Part shown: positions 43,591 to 45,841 of the stretch, one piece after another
How positions within the stretch are numbered: the stretch's first letter is position 1
Layout of the letters: every line of letters starts with the position of its first letter
Assembly: GCA_044450785.1 (NCBI GenBank)
Contig: JBIOJM010000038.1
Span: forward strand, 1-45,841
Source of the DNA: JBIOJM01 sp044450785
GTDB lineage: Bacteria; Planctomycetota; Planctomycetia; Isosphaerales; Isosphaeraceae
Length of the DNA stretch: 45,841 bases
Reading direction: 5' to 3'
The notes under the pieces: generated by a model
Told to the model about the DNA's origin: nothing
The model's input: only the letters and a program-made list of their open reading frames with translations
Databases searched by the model: none
Position numbers and translations under genes: made by a program

Positions 43591-44454
43591 ATGCACGATG
43601 ATACGCCAAGTTTGTCGACGAAGGTTGACGTGACGCGACGGGGGTTTGTGGTCACATCTCTCGCCGTCGGTTTTGCTCTCTCGGTTCAGCCTGTCTCCGC
43701 CCAGACCATCTCGACCGACACCAAGGGGCTCGAGGCCGGTGAGGTGAAAATCCCAGTCTCCGACGGCGAGATCCCCTCCTATCGGGCTCTGCCGGCCGGC
43801 GCCGGGCCATTCCCGGTCATCCTGGTGGTGCAGGAGATCTTCGGCGTCCACGAACACATCAAGGACATCTGCCGGCGCCTCGCCAAGCTCGGCTACCTGG
43901 CCGTCGCGCCCGAGCTCTATGCTCGACAGGGAGACGTGTCGAAGATTGAGGATTTCCGCGAGATCATCTCCAAGGTGGTGTCCAAAGTGCCCGACGCGCA
44001 GGTGATGTCGGACCTCGACGCGGCCGTCGCCTGGGCCAAGGGGACCGGCAAGGGGGACGTGGCCAGGCTCGGCATCACCGGCTACTGCTGGGGCGGCCGT
44101 ATCGTCTGGCTGTATGCAGCGCATAATCCCAACCTCAAAGCCGGCGCCGCCTGGTACGGGCGGCTGGCCGGCGATGCGGACGAGCTTCATCCCAAGCATC
44201 CGCTCGACCTGGTCGCTGCGATCAAGGCCCCGGTGCTCGGTCTCTACGGCGAGGCCGACCAGGGCATCCCGGTTGAGTCGGTCGAGAAGATGCGCACGGC
44301 ACTCAAGGAAGCCGGCAAGACGGCGGAGATCGTCCTCTACCCCGATACCCCCCACGCCTTCTTCGCCGACTACCGGCCCAGCTACCGCAAGGACAAGGCC
44401 GAGGACGGCTGGAAGCGAATGCTCGAGTGGTTCAAGAAGAATGGCGTTGCTTGA
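43591..44454 (+). CDS. Tat-exported dienelactone hydrolase family protein
   Basis: 287 residues. ATG 43591 is chosen for AAGGA upstream and because the protein then opens with a twin-arginine signal (VTRRGFVVTSLAVGFALSV, cleavage near VSAQ). Alpha/beta hydrolase fold with the dienelactone hydrolase triad: C166 in GYCWGG, D223 in GEADQG and H255 in TPHAFF. The upstream QEIFGVHEHIKDICRRLA segment is also typical. It cleaves lactone or ester bonds; the natural substrate is unknown. No aromatic-degradation neighbours, so a role in the ortho-cleavage pathway is not supported. The next feature is a strong hairpin 55 bp downstream. Confidence 0.92.
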   Translation: MHDDTPSLSTKVDVTRRGFVVTSLAVGFALSVQPVSAQTISTDTKGLEAGEVKIPVSDGEIPSYRALPAGAGPFPVILVVQEIFGVHEHIKDICRRLAKLGYLAVAPELYARQGDVSKIEDFREIISKVVSKVPDAQVMSDLDAAVAWAKGTGKGDVARLGITGYCWGGRIVWLYAAHNPNLKAGAAWYGRLAGDADELHPKHPLDLVAAIKAPVLGLYGEADQGIPVESVEKMRTALKEAGKTAEIVLYPDTPHAFFADYRPSYRKDKAEDGWKRMLEWFKKNGVA

Positions 44455-44756
44455 ACGCCGGCAGAGAGGATAAGGAACCGCTCGGAAAATAGTGTGCGAA
44501 GGCGCGACGTAGGACGGTTTGGCAATCCGTCGATGTCGGTCAGACGGATTGCCAATCCGTCCTACGAGATTTTGAGCATCAATTCACGCGCGACGCATGA
44601 CCGATCGGCCGGTGCTGGTATTGATCGTCCTGATCAGGTGGTGGGGTTTCGCAGGTAAACGAATTCCTGCGGGTCAACCTGATGCGTCGGTGGGCTCGTC
44701 GAGACCGGTTGGCAGATGCCGAGAATAGCGATGAGCGTGCGAAGGAGCCTCAGACG
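44455..44756. other. Intergenic region with REP-like hairpin
   Basis: 302 bp. It contains the long hairpin at 44509-44565 and the ribosome binding site GAAGGAG (44741-44747) of the lipoprotein gene. The lipoprotein frame is open back to 44682, but the residues there do not look like a signal sequence. No other gene seen. Confidence 0.45.
44509..44565. repeat. Long inverted repeat (23-bp arms), REP-like
   Basis: Arms 44509-44531 and 44543-44565 pair over 23 bases with a single mismatch around an 11-base loop. The right arm contains GACGGATTGCCAATCCGTC, itself a perfect palindrome; the left arm has the same sequence with one base changed. This nested symmetry is typical of mobile REP sequences handled by REP-associated transposases. 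It may also end the hydrolase transcript, although no T tract follows. Confidence 0.75.
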
Positions 44757-45722
44757 ATGCTCATACGGCTTCAGCAGCAGTTGTCGCTGGTTCTAATTGC
44801 CTGCTTCATCTTGGGCGGCTGCGGCCCGTCTGGGCCGGGCGTCGCTACTTCCCCTCGGGCAAGCCGCCAGCAGTCCGCCCGTGCATCTACGCCGTCTCCG
44901 GGCGACGGCATCCCGCCCGACCAGATCGGCTCGATCATGGAGGCGCATTATCGCGGCCTCGGATTCATGGAACAATACAGATACAAAGAGGCCGTGGACG
45001 CTTTCCGAGAGGTCCACGACCTGGCTCCCATGTGGATTCCTGGTTCCATCAACCTGGCCATCGCTCTCATGAACGATGGCCGCGATGTGTCGGAAACCAC
45101 GGAGCAAGCCCGCGACCTGCTCAACGACGTCATCGTGCGCGACCCCAAGAACCTGCACGCCCATTATTGCCGCGGGCTGATCCTCGAGCGGTTGGGACTC
45201 GTCGCGAGAGCTCACAAAGACTTCCAATCGGTCGTCGAAAATGACCCAGGCGACGCGCACGCCTGGTACATGCTGGGCTCGACGGTGGATTTGCCCGATA
45301 TCGTCACAGGGAATGGAGGCGATCAACCCGAGCTGATCAGGTCGAAATTGAACGAGCAGATCGCTGATTTTCAGAAGGCATTGCAATGCAATCCGTACTT
45401 GTCTGGCGCGTCCTACAAGCTTTGGCGGGCCTATTCCTTGGCCGGTGATCGGGAAGCATCTCGAAAGCAGCTCGACTTGTGGAAAAGGCTTCACGGCGGC
45501 GAAGAAACCACGGGCCCGGGTGAGCCGATCGACCGCTGGTACGGCGGCATGGGCCGATACGCCGAGGTGATCAACCCCCTGGCGGAATTCAAAACGCCGT
45601 CGAGCCCAATCCGGCCCCCTCGTTTCGAGGCCCCGGTTCCTTTACGAGTGCGCTTGGCCGCGGGCGATCGCTGGGTCACCGCGGCGGACTTTACCGGGAG
45701 GTTAGGATACGAAATTTATTAA
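44757..45722 (+). CDS. TPR lipoprotein
   Basis: 321 residues from ATG 44757 with GAAGGAG upstream. Lipoprotein signal peptide with lipobox LGGC (C22): MLIRLQQQLSLVLIACFI. A Ser/Arg-rich linker leads to TPR helices (GLGFMEQYRYKEAVDAFREV; PGSINLAIALMNDGRD; HAHYCRGLILERLGLVARAH; FQSVVENDPGDAHAWYMLGS; LSGASYKLWRAYSLAGDREA). The C-terminal LRVRLAAGDRWVTAADFTG looks like the entry into an FG-GAP/CRTAC-type repeat, but the frame ends ten residues later. So it may be shortened at its 3' end. A substrate for Lgt (gene at 6009). Confidence 0.85.
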   Translation: MLIRLQQQLSLVLIACFILGGCGPSGPGVATSPRASRQQSARASTPSPGDGIPPDQIGSIMEAHYRGLGFMEQYRYKEAVDAFREVHDLAPMWIPGSINLAIALMNDGRDVSETTEQARDLLNDVIVRDPKNLHAHYCRGLILERLGLVARAHKDFQSVVENDPGDAHAWYMLGSTVDLPDIVTGNGGDQPELIRSKLNEQIADFQKALQCNPYLSGASYKLWRAYSLAGDREASRKQLDLWKRLHGGEETTGPGEPIDRWYGGMGRYAEVINPLAEFKTPSSPIRPPRFEAPVPLRVRLAAGDRWVTAADFTGRLGYEIY

Positions 45723-45810
45723 CTGTCGCATTTGGCCTTTTTGGCACGCGGTTTGGTCGGTAATCTGAGCAACTTGGGAAAGGACTTTCAGCTCTTGGCA
45801 GGAGGCCGCG

Positions 45811-45841
45811 ATGATCACCAAGTACCCTCGGCCGGTGGAGG
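45811..45841 (+). CDS. Start of a further gene, cut by the window end
   Basis: ATG 45811 follows CAGGAGG (about 45799-45805) at good spacing. Only ten codons are visible (MITKYPRPVE). Too little to assign a family. The start is plausible because of the strong ribosome binding site. Confidence 0.4.
   Translation, partial: MITKYPRPVE

Overview
The window reads as a piece of a planctomycete chromosome, most likely from the Isosphaeraceae (inference from content, not from a marker gene). The signs are high GC, very long exported proteins carrying the planctomycete N-terminal motif LE-x-LE-D/T-R-x-LLS, ECF-type sigma factors placed directly before giant Ser/Thr kinases with WD40 and TPR tails, and intergenic palindromes of a kind I associate with planctomycete genomes.

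Layout. (1) 0.7-5.8 kb: a tight plus-strand operon of an exported zinc metalloprotease, a small exported protein resembling the N2/N3 domains of copper amine oxidases, and a copper amine oxidase catalytic domain, so the oxidase appears split over two genes. Two palindromic elements and a minus-strand lgt follow. (2) 7.2-20.4 kb, minus strand: ECF sigma factor, then WD40/TPR kinase, then a giant (about 2,420-residue) beta-helix surface protein. All three are interrupted: an in-frame TAG in the sigma gene, a frameshift plus an in-frame TGA in the kinase, and a frameshift at a C7 run in the surface protein. (3) 20.6-28.7 kb: housekeeping and accessory genes (PEBP-like protein, DUF434-like protein, ammonium transporter, enoyl-CoA hydratase, small membrane protein, acyl-CoA dehydrogenase). 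Two toxin-antitoxin modules lie among them, DUF1778/GNAT with a frameshifted toxin and RHH/MazF apparently intact, together with a prolyl oligopeptidase remnant that has lost its middle. (4) 28.9-34.0 kb, minus strand: an intact paralogue of the sigma-kinase pair. (5) 34.3-43.3 kb, plus strand: a beta-helix surface protein, a cytosolic TPR protein, an RTX-like exported repeat protein and a dockerin-bearing beta-helix protein. A 97-bp imperfect direct repeat lies upstream of the first two. (6) 43.6-45.8 kb: a Tat-exported dienelactone hydrolase, a long REP-like hairpin, a TPR lipoprotein and the first codons of another gene.

How the genes may work together (inference): the sigma-kinase pairs look like signalling cassettes next to surface proteins they may control. 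The 14.8-20.4 kb copy looks like a decaying duplicate of the 28.9-34.0 kb copy. The clustering of lesions in 7-28 kb (nonsense codons, frameshifts, an internal deletion) points to a degrading accessory region. The homopolymer-associated frameshifts could instead be assembly errors and need checking in reads.
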